NCBI GenBank assembly: GCA_002368175.1
Contig: AP018172.1
Coordinates: forward strand, 5,273,001-5,337,000
Origin: Calothrix sp. NIES-2098
GTDB lineage: Bacteria > Cyanobacteriota > Cyanobacteriia > Cyanobacteriales > Nostocaceae
Reading direction: 5' to 3'
DNA: 64,000 nucleotides
Shown: positions 35,324 to 45,515 of the stretch, piece after piece
How the letters are laid out: each line of letters starts with the position of its first letter
Numbering within the stretch: the first letter of the stretch is position 1
Position numbers and translations under genes: made by a program
The notes under the pieces: generated by a model
What the model was told of the DNA's origin: nothing
What the model saw: the letters and a program-made list of their open reading frames with translations, nothing else
Database searches by the model: none

Positions 35324-35773
35324 CTATCGATCGCTACTCAATATCTTCCAGCTTTCGCGACTGAGAAAAAAACCATCGCCACTAGCATTAATACAGGTCA
35401 ATCCTGTTTTTTGAGATACACAGTTAAAACCTGATTTTTGCCAAGTACTGCCGTAGGATAGTTTGTAATTGGCATCAAATGTATCGCTCACACACAAAAT
35501 CTCAGGTTTACCATACTCAGATAATAAAAAGCCTCCGCCCCAATCATATTCACAATAATTGGCATAAGGTTGAGGCGGTTTTGGATTTAGTCCACTTCTG
35601 ATATCACAGCGCAAAGTATCATTGTTTTCTCCGACGACTGTGCAGCGGATATTACCGCTAGGAGTGACAAAGCTCTCAGGAACTGTTTGAGCATAACTGA
35701 CAGAGGTTATTCCTACGGTTAAAAAGACTGAAGGTAGTAAAATTCTTTGTACTTTTAAAATTTTTAACCACAT
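35324..35773 (-). CDS. Small secreted protein, DUF6636-like
   Basis: 149 aa from the ATG at 35773. A signal peptide is evident: MWLKILKVQR positive region, ILLPSVFLTVGITS core and SYAQT cleavage site. The mature part has FVTPSGNIRCTVVG, RCDI, NYCEYDWGGGF, ILCVSDT, GFNCVSQKTGLTCIN and six or more Cys that could form disulfides. The FxTPSGNIxC pattern matches DUF6636-like proteins, of unknown role. The frame can be extended upstream to 35860, but that would put the signal peptide inside the protein. Periplasmic or extracellular. Confidence 0.75.
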   Translation of the reverse strand: MWLKILKVQRILLPSVFLTVGITSVSYAQTVPESFVTPSGNIRCTVVGENNDTLRCDIRSGLNPKPPQPYANYCEYDWGGGFLLSEYGKPEILCVSDTFDANYKLSYGSTWQKSGFNCVSQKTGLTCINASGDGFFLSRESWKILSSDR

Positions 35774-35869
35774 AAAAAAATTTTTGGATTTATTCAAGAT
35801 TACTAATCTATAAAAAAAATTTGAGGAAGTTATGAGGCTTCTAGGAATTAATGCCATCATCCCGAAATA

Positions 35870-35898
35870 AAATCCCCCAGAGGCTAACTGAGGGATTT
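35870..35898 (-). terminator. Terminator downstream of the CrtISO-like gene
   Basis: On the minus strand AAATCCCTCAG pairs with CTGGGGGATTT and continues TATTTC. It is 70 bases past the stop codon of the gene ending at 35969. Confidence 0.6.
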
Positions 35899-35968
35899 AC
35901 CAGGAACGCGAATTGAGAACAATATACAATACAATTGTACTATACACGGATAAGTTTGTACAAAAAAA

Positions 35969-37510
35969 TTAAAGACAACCAATATCTTGAAGCATGGCTA
36001 AATGCTGCTGCACTGGTGCTAGGGTATTTGCGGCTATCATCCCACTGGCGGCGACGGCTGGTAAACCGATACCTGGAAATGTGGAATCGCCACAACACAT
36101 AAACCCTGGTAAAGGTGTTCTAGGGCCGGGAAACATTCCCACACCTGCTTTAATCGCCGGGCCATAGGAACCGCGATCGCGACGCAGAAAACGCTCATGG
36201 GTAAGAGGTGTACCCACCAGGGTAACTTCGCAACGAGAGCGAATATCGGGAATAATGCGCTCTAAAGCTTGCCACATCACCTCTGCACGTAAGTGCTTTT
36301 GTTGCACGTACTCTGGGCTTTTCCTGTCCATCCCCTGCCAAAGAGCATACGGCTCATTACCAGGAGTGTAGACATGAATGACGTGTTTACCTGGTGGTGC
36401 TAGTGATGGATCGAGAATTGAAGGAATTGATATCAGTACAACATTCTGAGGTGCAGTGACGCCCAGTTCCCAGTTGTTGACGACTATGTAGTGACAAGCC
36501 AGATTTGACGGTAAGCCTTGAGCATCAATACCTAAATGCAGATGCATAAAGCTATCACACTCAGGTGTAACTTGCCTTTGATGACGGTACTTTTGGGGCA
36601 CTGCCGTTTCTGGTAGTAATTTCAGCGTATCCCAAACAGATGTGCCAGAAATTACCGCTTTTTGTGCCCGGATTTCTTGGCGATCGCGCAGACGCACGCC
36701 TATCGCCCTACCTCCTTCTACCAGAACTTGGTCTACATGAGCGCCAAGCATCAATTTACCACCGTATCTTTCCAACCCCTTTACTAACGCGTCAACTAAA
36801 GCACCACTCCCACCGATGGGGTAGTCAAGTTGCACTCCTGGGCGATACCAGTCAGCAAACATAAACGCTACCTCTGCCGCACTCGTACCATCTGCGGGCA
36901 GGCCGGAAAGCAGAAAACACAGCAAATTCAGCCAATTTTGAATAAAGGGATCTTTGACAACACCATCCATAATTTTGCTGAAGGGGCCTGTCAGCTTCCG
37001 CACATTTGCACTATGCCTTGCCAAGGATGGCGCAAATCGGCTGACAGTTTTTACTGCACCCCAATCAAAGCGTAATGCTGCTGGCGGTATGGCAGTTGCG
37101 GCAATAGCTAGAGGTTCCATCACGCGCTGGAGTTGTCGCCATTCTCTCACAGCACCTTCACCCCGCAGCTGCATCAGCACTTCACAAAATTGTTCCGCAC
37201 CGACTGTGGTATCAAAATCACCTTCTGGAAGGCAGCATCCCCAAGTATCGTAGGTGACACAGGGTAGCTCAGATTCAATTGCATCTAGTACTTGTCGCAG
37301 TGGGTTCGGAGAGGGACTGTAAGATAACCCAGAGTACAGAGACGGGCCCGAATCAAATTTGAATCCATGACGTTCAAAAGCGTGCGCTGCACCACCTGCA
37401 AGGGAATGGCTTTCGCAAACTATGACATCAAAACCATAGCGCGCTAATAGTGCCGCACAACTTAAACCGCCAACACCGCTACCAATGACGACGACATCTG
37501 TGTTTAACAA
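35969..37510 (-). CDS. Carotenoid isomerase/phytoene desaturase-like FAD oxidoreductase
   Basis: 513 aa. The FAD Rossmann motif is VVVIGSGVGGLSCAALLARYG (VIGSGVGGLSCA) followed by GGAAHAFERHGFKFDSGPS. The C-terminal FAD segment is GFMCCGDSTFPGIGLPAVAASG. The overall layout matches the CRTISO/CrtH-CrtO family of carotenoid isomerases and ketolases rather than CrtI or CrtP, and prolycopene isomerisation or a related redox step is likely. The start is TTG at 37510, placed by a strong GGGGGAGAGG ribosome-binding site; no ATG is near. No other carotenoid genes are adjacent. The exact substrate is undetermined, since several paralogues exist in cyanobacteria. Confidence 0.82.
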   Translation of the reverse strand: MLNTDVVVIGSGVGGLSCAALLARYGFDVIVCESHSLAGGAAHAFERHGFKFDSGPSLYSGLSYSPSPNPLRQVLDAIESELPCVTYDTWGCCLPEGDFDTTVGAEQFCEVLMQLRGEGAVREWRQLQRVMEPLAIAATAIPPAALRFDWGAVKTVSRFAPSLARHSANVRKLTGPFSKIMDGVVKDPFIQNWLNLLCFLLSGLPADGTSAAEVAFMFADWYRPGVQLDYPIGGSGALVDALVKGLERYGGKLMLGAHVDQVLVEGGRAIGVRLRDRQEIRAQKAVISGTSVWDTLKLLPETAVPQKYRHQRQVTPECDSFMHLHLGIDAQGLPSNLACHYIVVNNWELGVTAPQNVVLISIPSILDPSLAPPGKHVIHVYTPGNEPYALWQGMDRKSPEYVQQKHLRAEVMWQALERIIPDIRSRCEVTLVGTPLTHERFLRRDRGSYGPAIKAGVGMFPGPRTPLPGFMCCGDSTFPGIGLPAVAASGMIAANTLAPVQQHLAMLQDIGCL

Positions 37511-37679
37511 ATTTCCTCTCCCCCCTAACCCGATGCTGCTGTAAATTTGAATTTTATACTTTTATGAAGAGGCGATCGCTCATCAGGAATCTAGATCGAG
37601 CTAAAAGCACTCAAAATTTTTTCATTGGGACTGCCTTATCTGTCGTGGTAATATCAGTTGCACGCAACTGTAACGAAAT

Positions 37680-39488
37680 GTGGCTACAGCATTGAAATCT
37701 CATCAGGTATCAAGAAGGCGTAGACATTCTTTGCATCCCCTCCAGCGTCTGCTTGACTATGGGCATCAGTATCGTAAACAGATTTGGCTGGCAATCGGTG
37801 CTTCGATTTTAAATAAACTCTTTGACTTAGCACCACCGGCATTGGTGGGAATTGCTGTAGATGTGGTAGTTAAGCAGCAGGATTCGATTATTGCTCAATT
37901 AGGAATCAAGGATATCTTTGGGCAATTTTTGATTCTTTCTTTCCTTACCGTCATTACTTGGATACTAGAATCAACTTTTGAGTACCGCTACAAGTTGATT
38001 TGGCGCAACTTGGCGCAGAATATTCAGCATAACTTGCGTCTGGATGCGTACAATCACCTGCAAGAGTTGGAATTAGCGTATTTTGAAGAACGTAGCACTG
38101 GCGGTTTAATGTCCATCCTCAGCGATGATGTGAACCAACTAGAGCGCTTTTTAGACGTGGGCGCAAACGATATCATCCAGGTAATCACGACTATTGTTGT
38201 AGTTGGCGGTGGCTTCTTTATTTTGGCTCCCAACATAGCTTGGATGGCGATCTTACCCATACCTTTTATACTTTGGGGTTCGGTAGCTTTTCAGAAATTG
38301 CTAGCACCGCGTTACGCTGAGGTGCGGGAAAAAGTCGGTTTAATCAATGGACGGTTATCCAATAATCTCAGCGGGATCACGACGATCAAAAGTTTCACCT
38401 CTGAAGATTATGAATCGGCGCGCGTGGAGGCAGAAAGTAACGCCTACCGCCAAAGTAACGTGAAAGCGATCGCACTTTCTGCGGCTTTTATCCCATTAAT
38501 TCGGATGCTGATTTTGGCAGCTTTTACAGTATTGTTGCTATTTGGGGGGATGGAAGCTGTCGCTGGGAGAATTTCTGTTGGTGCTTACAGTTCCTTAGTA
38601 TTTTTAGTTCAGCTTTTACTCTGGCCTTTAACTAGATTAGGGGAAACCTTCGATTTATATCAACGGGCAATGGCTTCAACTAATCGCGTCATGGATTTGT
38701 TAGATACTCCGATTGCGATTCATACAGGAGATATCGCCTTACCCGTGGATGCAGTTAAAGGAGAAGTGGAATTTAAAAATGTGACGTTTGCCTATAAAGA
38801 TAGATTACCAGTAGTAAAAAATCTGTCTTTGCAAATTCCCGCAGGTGACACGATTGCGATTGTCGGTTCCACCGGTTCCGGTAAAAGCACCTTAGTCAAA
38901 CTTTTGTTGCGATTGTACGAATTGCGCACAGGCAGCATTACCTTAGATGGCATTGACCTGCAAAATTTAAATTTGCGAGATTTACGCCGTTGTATTGGCT
39001 TAGTCAGTCAGGATGTATTTTTATTTCACGGTACGGTTGCGGAGAATATTGCTTACGGCAGCTTTGAGACGACAGAACAAGAAATTATCATGGCGGCTAA
39101 GGTAGCTGAAGCACATGAATTTATTACCCACCTCCCCCAAGGATATGCAACAATTGTCGGGGAGCGCGGACAAAAGTTATCTGGGGGACAACGACAAAGA
39201 ATTGCGATCGCGCGTGCAGTATTGAAAAATCCGCCAATTTTGATTTTAGATGAAGCCACCTCGGCAGTAGATAATGAAACCGAAGCCGCAATTCAGCGAT
39301 CGCTCGAACGGATTACAGTCAATAGAACCACAATTGCGATCGCTCATCGTCTTTCTACTATCCGCAATGCCAATTGTATTTATGTCATGGAACATGGAAA
39401 ACTAGTAGAGTCGGGAACCCACGAACAATTGCTAGAGCAAGATGGTATTTATGCTAGTCTTTGGCGCGTACAATCTGGTTTGAGATAG
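37680..39488 (+). CDS. ABC transporter, fused permease-ATPase (exporter)
   Basis: 602 aa. The N-terminal transmembrane domain (about 30-320) has six hydrophobic helices. The ATPase domain has Walker A VGSTGSGKST (about 393-402), Q-loop SQDVFLF, signature LSGGQRQRIAIARAV, Walker B ILILDEATSAVD and switch His AHRLST. It is an MsbA/McjD-type half-exporter that would act as a homodimer, moving lipids, peptides or drugs outwards. The GTG at 37680 is chosen because the conserved N-terminus follows closely; the ribosome-binding site is weak. The substrate is unknown and the gene is not clustered with a biosynthetic operon. The hypothetical gene 74 bp downstream may share its transcript. Confidence 0.93.
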   Translation: MATALKSHQVSRRRRHSLHPLQRLLDYGHQYRKQIWLAIGASILNKLFDLAPPALVGIAVDVVVKQQDSIIAQLGIKDIFGQFLILSFLTVITWILESTFEYRYKLIWRNLAQNIQHNLRLDAYNHLQELELAYFEERSTGGLMSILSDDVNQLERFLDVGANDIIQVITTIVVVGGGFFILAPNIAWMAILPIPFILWGSVAFQKLLAPRYAEVREKVGLINGRLSNNLSGITTIKSFTSEDYESARVEAESNAYRQSNVKAIALSAAFIPLIRMLILAAFTVLLLFGGMEAVAGRISVGAYSSLVFLVQLLLWPLTRLGETFDLYQRAMASTNRVMDLLDTPIAIHTGDIALPVDAVKGEVEFKNVTFAYKDRLPVVKNLSLQIPAGDTIAIVGSTGSGKSTLVKLLLRLYELRTGSITLDGIDLQNLNLRDLRRCIGLVSQDVFLFHGTVAENIAYGSFETTEQEIIMAAKVAEAHEFITHLPQGYATIVGERGQKLSGGQRQRIAIARAVLKNPPILILDEATSAVDNETEAAIQRSLERITVNRTTIAIAHRLSTIRNANCIYVMEHGKLVESGTHEQLLEQDGIYASLWRVQSGLR

Positions 39489-39562
39489 AAAAACCTTCAC
39501 TTCCAAATCCTCTTTGTAAGCAGAGAGGAGAAAATTTTGAATTTTGAATTTTGAATTAATTT

Positions 39563-39991
39563 ATGTTTTTTGGTAGTACTCAGCCGGAATTAGGAGATAG
39601 CAAGTGGCGCAGTCAGTTGGATAGATTTGTGAAAGCAAATCAACCAGAATTAGCGGCGCTGTTTTGGGGATTGTGGTTAGAAAATGGGAATAGTCAAGGT
39701 ACTATTGGTATTGATTTGCAACCAACACCGCATTTTGTTTATTGTCCTCTAGATGAGATAGAGAAATTAAATAGTAAAGTTGAGAGTCGGCTTCAGGAAA
39801 TATTAGGAATTATCGAGAATCACAAACCAGAAGTGGAAGTTGTGATGATTGGTATTGGTAAAGGTGAAATTAAGTTAATTCAGTTTGCACCAGAACCAGC
39901 ACCACCCGCTTGTTTTGAGCAAGTTGGTAAGGATGTGGATGGGTTACTGGAATTGCTAGAACAGAGGATGAAAGAGCAGATTGTTTTATAA
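39563..39991 (+). CDS. Conserved hypothetical protein
   Basis: 142 aa, not assigned to a named family by me. The N-terminal part (FFGSTQPELGDSKWRSQLDRFVKANQPELAALFWGLWLE) is helical and charged, with a conserved-looking LFWGLW motif; the remainder alternates strands and helices (TIGIDLQPTPHFV, VVMIGIGKGEIKLIQF) and ends in an amphipathic helix. No signal peptide or transmembrane segment. It has an ATG start and lies 74 bp after the ABC exporter. AT-rich TTTGAATTTTGAAT repeats fill the spacer, and CGCTGAGG repeats follow the stop codon. Function unknown. Confidence 0.75.
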   Translation: MFFGSTQPELGDSKWRSQLDRFVKANQPELAALFWGLWLENGNSQGTIGIDLQPTPHFVYCPLDEIEKLNSKVESRLQEILGIIENHKPEVEVVMIGIGKGEIKLIQFAPEPAPPACFEQVGKDVDGLLELLEQRMKEQIVL

Positions 39992-40070
39992 CGCAGAGGA
40001 ACGCTGAGGAAAGCGCTGAGGTGCGCTGAGAAGAAGTTTTGTGCTACTCTGCGCACTTGGGGAATATGCG

Positions 40071-43000
40071 TTAAATGGGAAGTTTAATGACAAATTCTGC
40101 CCCTGTTCCAGGTTGAGAATTTACTGTTAGCGTTCCACCATGCTTATCTACTATTACTTGATGAGCGATCGCTAATCCTAAGCCTGTGCCTTTTCCTACA
40201 GCTTTGGTAGTAAATAAGTGGTCAAAAATTTTCTGTTTAACTTCCTCGCTCATTCCCATCCCATTATCAGCAATACTAATCTTAACCTGCTTATCTTCTA
40301 CTGAAGTTTTAATGGTAATTCTATTAGGATTGGCTTGAATTTCCGTAAAACTTCGCCCAGTATTTGATTCTTCTAAAGCATCAATAGCATTTGCCAAGAT
40401 GTTCATAAATACCTGATTCAATTGTCCGGGAAAGCAGTTAATCTGTGGAAGATGACCATATTCAGTTAACACATCAATTGCTGGGCGGTATTCGTTAGCT
40501 TTTAAGCGATGTTTGAGAATTAAAATTGTGCTATCGATACCTTCGTGGATATTAAAAGGGACTTTGTAATCTTTATCAGCACGGGAGAAGGTACGCAGAC
40601 TGGTGCTAATATTTTTTAAGCGATCGCACGCCATCACCATTGCATCAATCATCTTCGGCAAGTCTTCTAAGCTAAACTCCAAATCAATTTCTGCGCCATG
40701 CTCAAGAATTTTATCGCTGGGATTGCTGAAATCTTGATACAGTTTCAAGTGTTCTATAATATCTACAACTGTAGGTTTTGCTTGTTTGAGACTAGCAGCA
40801 ATAAAAGCCAGGGGATTATTCATTTCATGAGCTACCCCAGAAACTAAGTTACCCAGTGCAGACATTTTCTCACTTTGGACAATTTGAAGTTGCGCTTGTT
40901 TTAAATCTTGTAATGCTTGTTGAGCCTGTTGATACAGTCGGGCATTTTCTAGAGAAATTGCTGTCTGCGAAGCCAATAAATTAATAACTTGTAAACGTTG
41001 ATTAGTAAATACTCCAGAAGTTAAGCGATTTTCTAAGTAAAGAATTCCTACTAAATGTCCTTGATTAATAATTGGCGTACAAAATACACTCTTGGGTTGA
41101 TGCTCTAGCATATATTCCCCAATTAACCCAGGAATATCTGTTTGTAGATTATCTATGAGAATTGTTTGTTGGGTATTTTTGACGTAATTGATAATATTTG
41201 TGGGAATATATCCGCAAGTATCTAATGGTTGGAAATTCAGGATAGTTTGTATTTGCTCTAGGGAGTTTTCTAGATCGTTAATCGATGTAATGGCTCGTAC
41301 TTGCCAAGTATCATCTTCGGGGAGAATCAATACTGATGTTTTCGCACCAGAGTTTTCCAAAATAATGCGGGTGAGATTGGCAACCGATTCATCGAATTCT
41401 ATAGAGCTAGAAATAGCTTGAGCAGCTTTGAGAATAGAGTTAAAATCAAGAGCATTGGAAACACTGGTGTTACCCGTACTGCTAGTGCGAGTTGATAGAG
41501 AATTGCCAGAAAAACCAATAGTTTCTAGAGGGTTTAGATTGAGCCGTCGCTGTTGCAAAATTGGTTGCAGCAGTTGAGGATAGCGTTTTTCTAGATCGTC
41601 AACTTTGGCTTTTGCACCCCAACGTGAATAGCAATAATAAGCTTCCTGCATATAACCTGCGGCCACCTTCTCTTTACCCCAATCAAGGTAGAATTTAGCA
41701 GCTAATTCATTAGCGAGTGCTTCGTCTTGAAGATATTCGTTTTCTTTTGCACCTTGAATAGCCATTTCATATAGTTCTATGGCTGCTGTTTTTTGATTGA
41801 GAACGCGAGATTTTTCAGCTTCAACTAAATTCAATTTGTGTAGATGATTCATTGGGGCATAGTGTGCCCATTTCTGTAACTTTTCTTGATTTTCCTGCAC
41901 TCGTTGCCAGTGAATATCTGACTCATAATTTGATTCCGGCGTTCTGGCAAGTGCTGTAAGCGAATCTAACAAGTAAAAGACAGGTTCAATAATTGTTCCC
42001 GTACAAGCAAATAAATTTTTTCTCGCTTGAATTGCATCCTGTTCGGCTTTGGTAATGTCTTCTAGCAAGAAATTCAACGTGAATCTATGCAGATAAAAGA
42101 TACACAAGCGAAACATATCATTGGATGCTTGCACTTGAGAAAGCAATTCTTTCTCATAGAAATCTCGCCGGAAAGGAACTTCATCTTCTGATTCACCTAA
42201 TAAGATGAGAGCCGTTTCCCAGTAAATTAAATAGTGCTTGGCTGTTGTTACTTGGTTGAGGTCGCGTAAATGCTGGTGGTAGGCACGAATTTGAGGTTCG
42301 AGTTCAGTTAGTGGTAGACCAGTCCAGAAGGCATTTAAAGAATATACTTGTACGGTGTAAATCACAAATTCCAGATTGCCCGTTTCCAATCCTGCTTGAT
42401 AGCCTTCTTGAAAAATGGGTAGCGTTTCTCGCAAATGTGCTGTGCAGTGGTGAATATATCCAGCAAAGATCACAAAGGTTGCTACTCGTTGAGTTTTGGC
42501 ATACGGTTCTTTTGCCAGATGGTAAGCTAATTGCCCAAACTGCTGTACCTCTGTCATCTCTTGCCAGAGGATATTGATTTGAAATGCATAACTAACATAG
42601 CTAACAGGTGAAAACAGACTATTGCCAAATTGAATAGACAGCTTAACCTGTAGCGCCACCACTAATGGATAAAGCGGCGAGCTTGTCAAGTAACAAGAAG
42701 GCATAATAGTAGCAGCAATCTGGACAATAGCCAGTTGGTGAGCATCCGTCATCTTTGGCAGATGAATCAGATCTTCAATCGAGCGATCGCCAATTAATGC
42801 GGCGATTTCTTCTCTAGCCTGCTGAACATCCTCTGGTGTGGGGCGATCGGGTAAGCTGACTCCCAATATTTCTAGGACAGATTTACCTGTGGCGATCGCT
42901 GCTAAAAAATCATTTTGGGAGTTTAATGCCTGAATTTTTACTTGGTAAACTTGCATCCGATCCAGGGGTGTCATGGCGCGATCGATTACAGCTGCAATCC

Positions 43001-45467
43001 ACTGGTTCATCTGCTCGAATTCACCACACAATAAGGCAATCTCGGCAGCTAATTCGTGCAGGGCTAAGGTCATGGTATATTGTCGCTGCCAAGCCTCTTC
43101 TCCCAATAATGTCAGCCCTGTTGTAGTATATTCACGAGCTGCTTGATAAGCTGTGGCGGCTCTAGCTTTGCGGCTAGCTGTTAGGTTAAGTTGGGCTAAA
43201 TTATCCCGTTCTGCTTGTTCAACAACTAACGTCGTTCCATAGTTCAACTGATTAACTAATTCAAAAATCCGTTCTTCTCTAGCTGTGGGTGAAATTTGTT
43301 GCAGCAATAGTTGCCCAATTTGGTAATGAGCGATCGCGCGGTTTTCTTCTGGAATTAAAGAATAGGCAGCTTGTTGAACTCGGTCATGCAGGAATTTATA
43401 TGCAACAATCTCCGAACTTTCTTGATTAAAAGTTCGATCTCCTTCCCCAAGATAAAACTTATAAATATCACTTTGTGGCAAGATTAATCCTTCCTGCAAA
43501 GCATTCCACAAGCAACTAGCAGTTTCTATCTCTGACTGTTCAAAAACAATTGCTAATGTTTTTAAATCAAAAGAGTTACCAATACAAGCAGCTAGTTTCA
43601 ATACTTGTTGAGTTGATGGCGGTAGCCTGCGCAATTGAAAAGCCATGAATTGCACGACATCATCTGTCAGTGCTTGCTGATTGATTTTTGTGATGTCGCA
43701 TTGCCAACATCCCTCTACAAAATTAAATTCAATTAGTCCATCTTGATGTAATGCTTTGAGAAACTGAGTGGCAAAGAATGGGTTCCCTTGGGTTTTCTGA
43801 TAAACCAGTTGGGAAAGCGACCACGCCAAGTCTTCTACACAACCCAATGTCTCTGCGACTAATTGATTCAACTTTAATTGACTGAGCGCTTGCAGAGTAA
43901 TTGTATTAATTTTTGCGCCTGCTTTGATAATTTCATCCAAAGTCAAAGTCAAAGGATGAGCAGATGATACTTCATTATCTCGATAAGCTCCAATTAATAA
44001 TAAATAACCGCTTTTAGATTCACTTATTAATAATTGCATCAGCTTCAAAGAAGCCGAATCTGACCACTGCAAGTCATCCAAAAAGATTACTAATGGATGG
44101 GCGGCAGTGGTAAATACTTGAATAAATTTCTGAAATAATAAATTAAATCTATTTTGTGCAGCATTACCTGATAATTCTGCTGCTGCTGGTTGTTTGCCAA
44201 TAATTCTTTCTAATTCGGGAATAACTTCTGTAATTACTTGCCCATTTTCGCCTAATGCTGCGAGAATTTTAGTTTTCCATTGTTGTATTTGGCGATCGCT
44301 TTCTGTTAACAATTGCCCCATTAAATCCCGGAAGGCTTGTACAAATGCCGAAAATGGGATATTGCGATTAAATTGGTCAAATTTGCCTTTAATAAAATAG
44401 CCGCGTTGCCGGACAATCGGTTTGTGAACTTCATTTACCACCACCGTTTTCCCGATTCCAGAGAACCCAGCGACTAACATCATTTCACTGTCACCTTGAG
44501 CAACTCTTTCAAATGCTGCTAGTAATTCCTGAACTTCTGTTTCTCTACCATAGAGTTTTTCTGGGATGAGGAAGCGATCGCAAATATCTCGTTGTCCCAA
44601 CACAAAAGGCTCAATTGTGCCCGTTTCTTGCCACTGACGTTGGCAAATCTCTAAATCATGCTTCAGTCCCAGCGCGCTTTGATAGCGATCTTCAGCATTC
44701 TTAGCCATCAGCTTTGCCACAATCGCAGACAGCATCTCAGGCACCGCAGAATTGACCTCATGCACGGGAATTGCCTGCTTTGCCAAATGACAATAAACCA
44801 ATTCCATCGCATCATTAGACTGAAATGGCAACTTTCCTGTAAGCAGTTGATAAAAAGTAACACCAACAGAGTAGAAATCGCTGCGGTAGTCGATACCGCG
44901 ATTCATCCTTCCTGTTTGTTCGGGTGAGAGATAAGCCAGCGTTCCTTCCAACACATTGGGATTTTGAATCTCTGGTGTTTCCCTCGGTAACAATGAAGCA
45001 ATGCTGAAATCAATTAGCTTTACCTGCTGAGTCTTAGGATTTATGAGTATATTGGCAGGCTTAATATCCTTATGAATAATGCGATGGCGGTAGAGTTCGT
45101 ACAGGATATCTGCTAGTTGCAACGCGATCGCCAAAAAATCGGCAATAGCTAAAGCAGAGTGTTGCTGTTCTTGGGTATAAGCAAAAAGAGAAATACCGCC
45201 AAAGTCCTCCATTACCAATGCATAGCCGTTGCGATGGTTCTCCAAACTGCAAGGCTGGACGATGCCAGGAAAATCAAGGCTTTTAGCGATCAGGTATTGA
45301 TTGCGGAACTGAATGAGTTCGCTGAAGCTAGGGTAGTTATGTCCAAGCAGCTTAACGATCACAGAACGGCAATCCGCTTCTCTGATTGCTTGATAGACTA
45401 GGGTTTTGGAACCCACATAGACTTGTTCGGTGATAGAGTAGCCAGGAAGAACAGTTGCTTCAGCCAT
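40071..45467 (-). CDS. Giant Ser/Thr kinase-ATPase-GAF-histidine kinase
   Basis: 1798 aa. The N-terminal Ser/Thr kinase has a HKDIKPANIL catalytic loop (His-Lys-Asp in place of HRD), IDFSIA in place of DFG, and YLSPEQTG. Next is a large AAA/STAND ATPase with Walker A GFSGIGKT (about residue 340) and VIFLDDLQWSD, then a TPR-like helical region (about 750-1330). A GAF domain follows (about 1380-1530; KSVFCTPIINQGHLVGILYLE), then HisKA GVAHEMNNPLAF and an HATPase ending GTGLGLAIAHQVI. The longest frame begins at a TTG (45521); the ATG at 45467 is preferred. This is the multi-kinase type abundant in Nostocales. The degenerate DFG suggests the Ser/Thr kinase may be regulatory. It sits alone. Confidence 0.92.
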   Translation of the reverse strand: MAEATVLPGYSITEQVYVGSKTLVYQAIREADCRSVIVKLLGHNYPSFSELIQFRNQYLIAKSLDFPGIVQPCSLENHRNGYALVMEDFGGISLFAYTQEQQHSALAIADFLAIALQLADILYELYRHRIIHKDIKPANILINPKTQQVKLIDFSIASLLPRETPEIQNPNVLEGTLAYLSPEQTGRMNRGIDYRSDFYSVGVTFYQLLTGKLPFQSNDAMELVYCHLAKQAIPVHEVNSAVPEMLSAIVAKLMAKNAEDRYQSALGLKHDLEICQRQWQETGTIEPFVLGQRDICDRFLIPEKLYGRETEVQELLAAFERVAQGDSEMMLVAGFSGIGKTVVVNEVHKPIVRQRGYFIKGKFDQFNRNIPFSAFVQAFRDLMGQLLTESDRQIQQWKTKILAALGENGQVITEVIPELERIIGKQPAAAELSGNAAQNRFNLLFQKFIQVFTTAAHPLVIFLDDLQWSDSASLKLMQLLISESKSGYLLLIGAYRDNEVSSAHPLTLTLDEIIKAGAKINTITLQALSQLKLNQLVAETLGCVEDLAWSLSQLVYQKTQGNPFFATQFLKALHQDGLIEFNFVEGCWQCDITKINQQALTDDVVQFMAFQLRRLPPSTQQVLKLAACIGNSFDLKTLAIVFEQSEIETASCLWNALQEGLILPQSDIYKFYLGEGDRTFNQESSEIVAYKFLHDRVQQAAYSLIPEENRAIAHYQIGQLLLQQISPTAREERIFELVNQLNYGTTLVVEQAERDNLAQLNLTASRKARAATAYQAAREYTTTGLTLLGEEAWQRQYTMTLALHELAAEIALLCGEFEQMNQWIAAVIDRAMTPLDRMQVYQVKIQALNSQNDFLAAIATGKSVLEILGVSLPDRPTPEDVQQAREEIAALIGDRSIEDLIHLPKMTDAHQLAIVQIAATIMPSCYLTSSPLYPLVVALQVKLSIQFGNSLFSPVSYVSYAFQINILWQEMTEVQQFGQLAYHLAKEPYAKTQRVATFVIFAGYIHHCTAHLRETLPIFQEGYQAGLETGNLEFVIYTVQVYSLNAFWTGLPLTELEPQIRAYHQHLRDLNQVTTAKHYLIYWETALILLGESEDEVPFRRDFYEKELLSQVQASNDMFRLCIFYLHRFTLNFLLEDITKAEQDAIQARKNLFACTGTIIEPVFYLLDSLTALARTPESNYESDIHWQRVQENQEKLQKWAHYAPMNHLHKLNLVEAEKSRVLNQKTAAIELYEMAIQGAKENEYLQDEALANELAAKFYLDWGKEKVAAGYMQEAYYCYSRWGAKAKVDDLEKRYPQLLQPILQQRRLNLNPLETIGFSGNSLSTRTSSTGNTSVSNALDFNSILKAAQAISSSIEFDESVANLTRIILENSGAKTSVLILPEDDTWQVRAITSINDLENSLEQIQTILNFQPLDTCGYIPTNIINYVKNTQQTILIDNLQTDIPGLIGEYMLEHQPKSVFCTPIINQGHLVGILYLENRLTSGVFTNQRLQVINLLASQTAISLENARLYQQAQQALQDLKQAQLQIVQSEKMSALGNLVSGVAHEMNNPLAFIAASLKQAKPTVVDIIEHLKLYQDFSNPSDKILEHGAEIDLEFSLEDLPKMIDAMVMACDRLKNISTSLRTFSRADKDYKVPFNIHEGIDSTILILKHRLKANEYRPAIDVLTEYGHLPQINCFPGQLNQVFMNILANAIDALEESNTGRSFTEIQANPNRITIKTSVEDKQVKISIADNGMGMSEEVKQKIFDHLFTTKAVGKGTGLGLAIAHQVIVDKHGGTLTVNSQPGTGAEFVIKLPI

Positions 45468-45481
45468 ATACGATTCTACAG

Positions 45482-45515
45482 ATATTAAAGACAGTTTTCT
45501 TAATGTCTTTAATAT
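45482..45515. promoter_or_regulatory. Perfect 12-bp inverted repeat at the giant kinase 5' end
   Basis: ATATTAAAGACA (45482-45493) and TGTCTTTAATAT (45504-45515) are exact reverse complements around a 10-bp centre. The element ends 15 bp upstream of the chosen ATG at 45467. It could be an operator for a dimeric regulator or, if transcribed, a leader hairpin near the ribosome-binding site. Confidence 0.55.
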
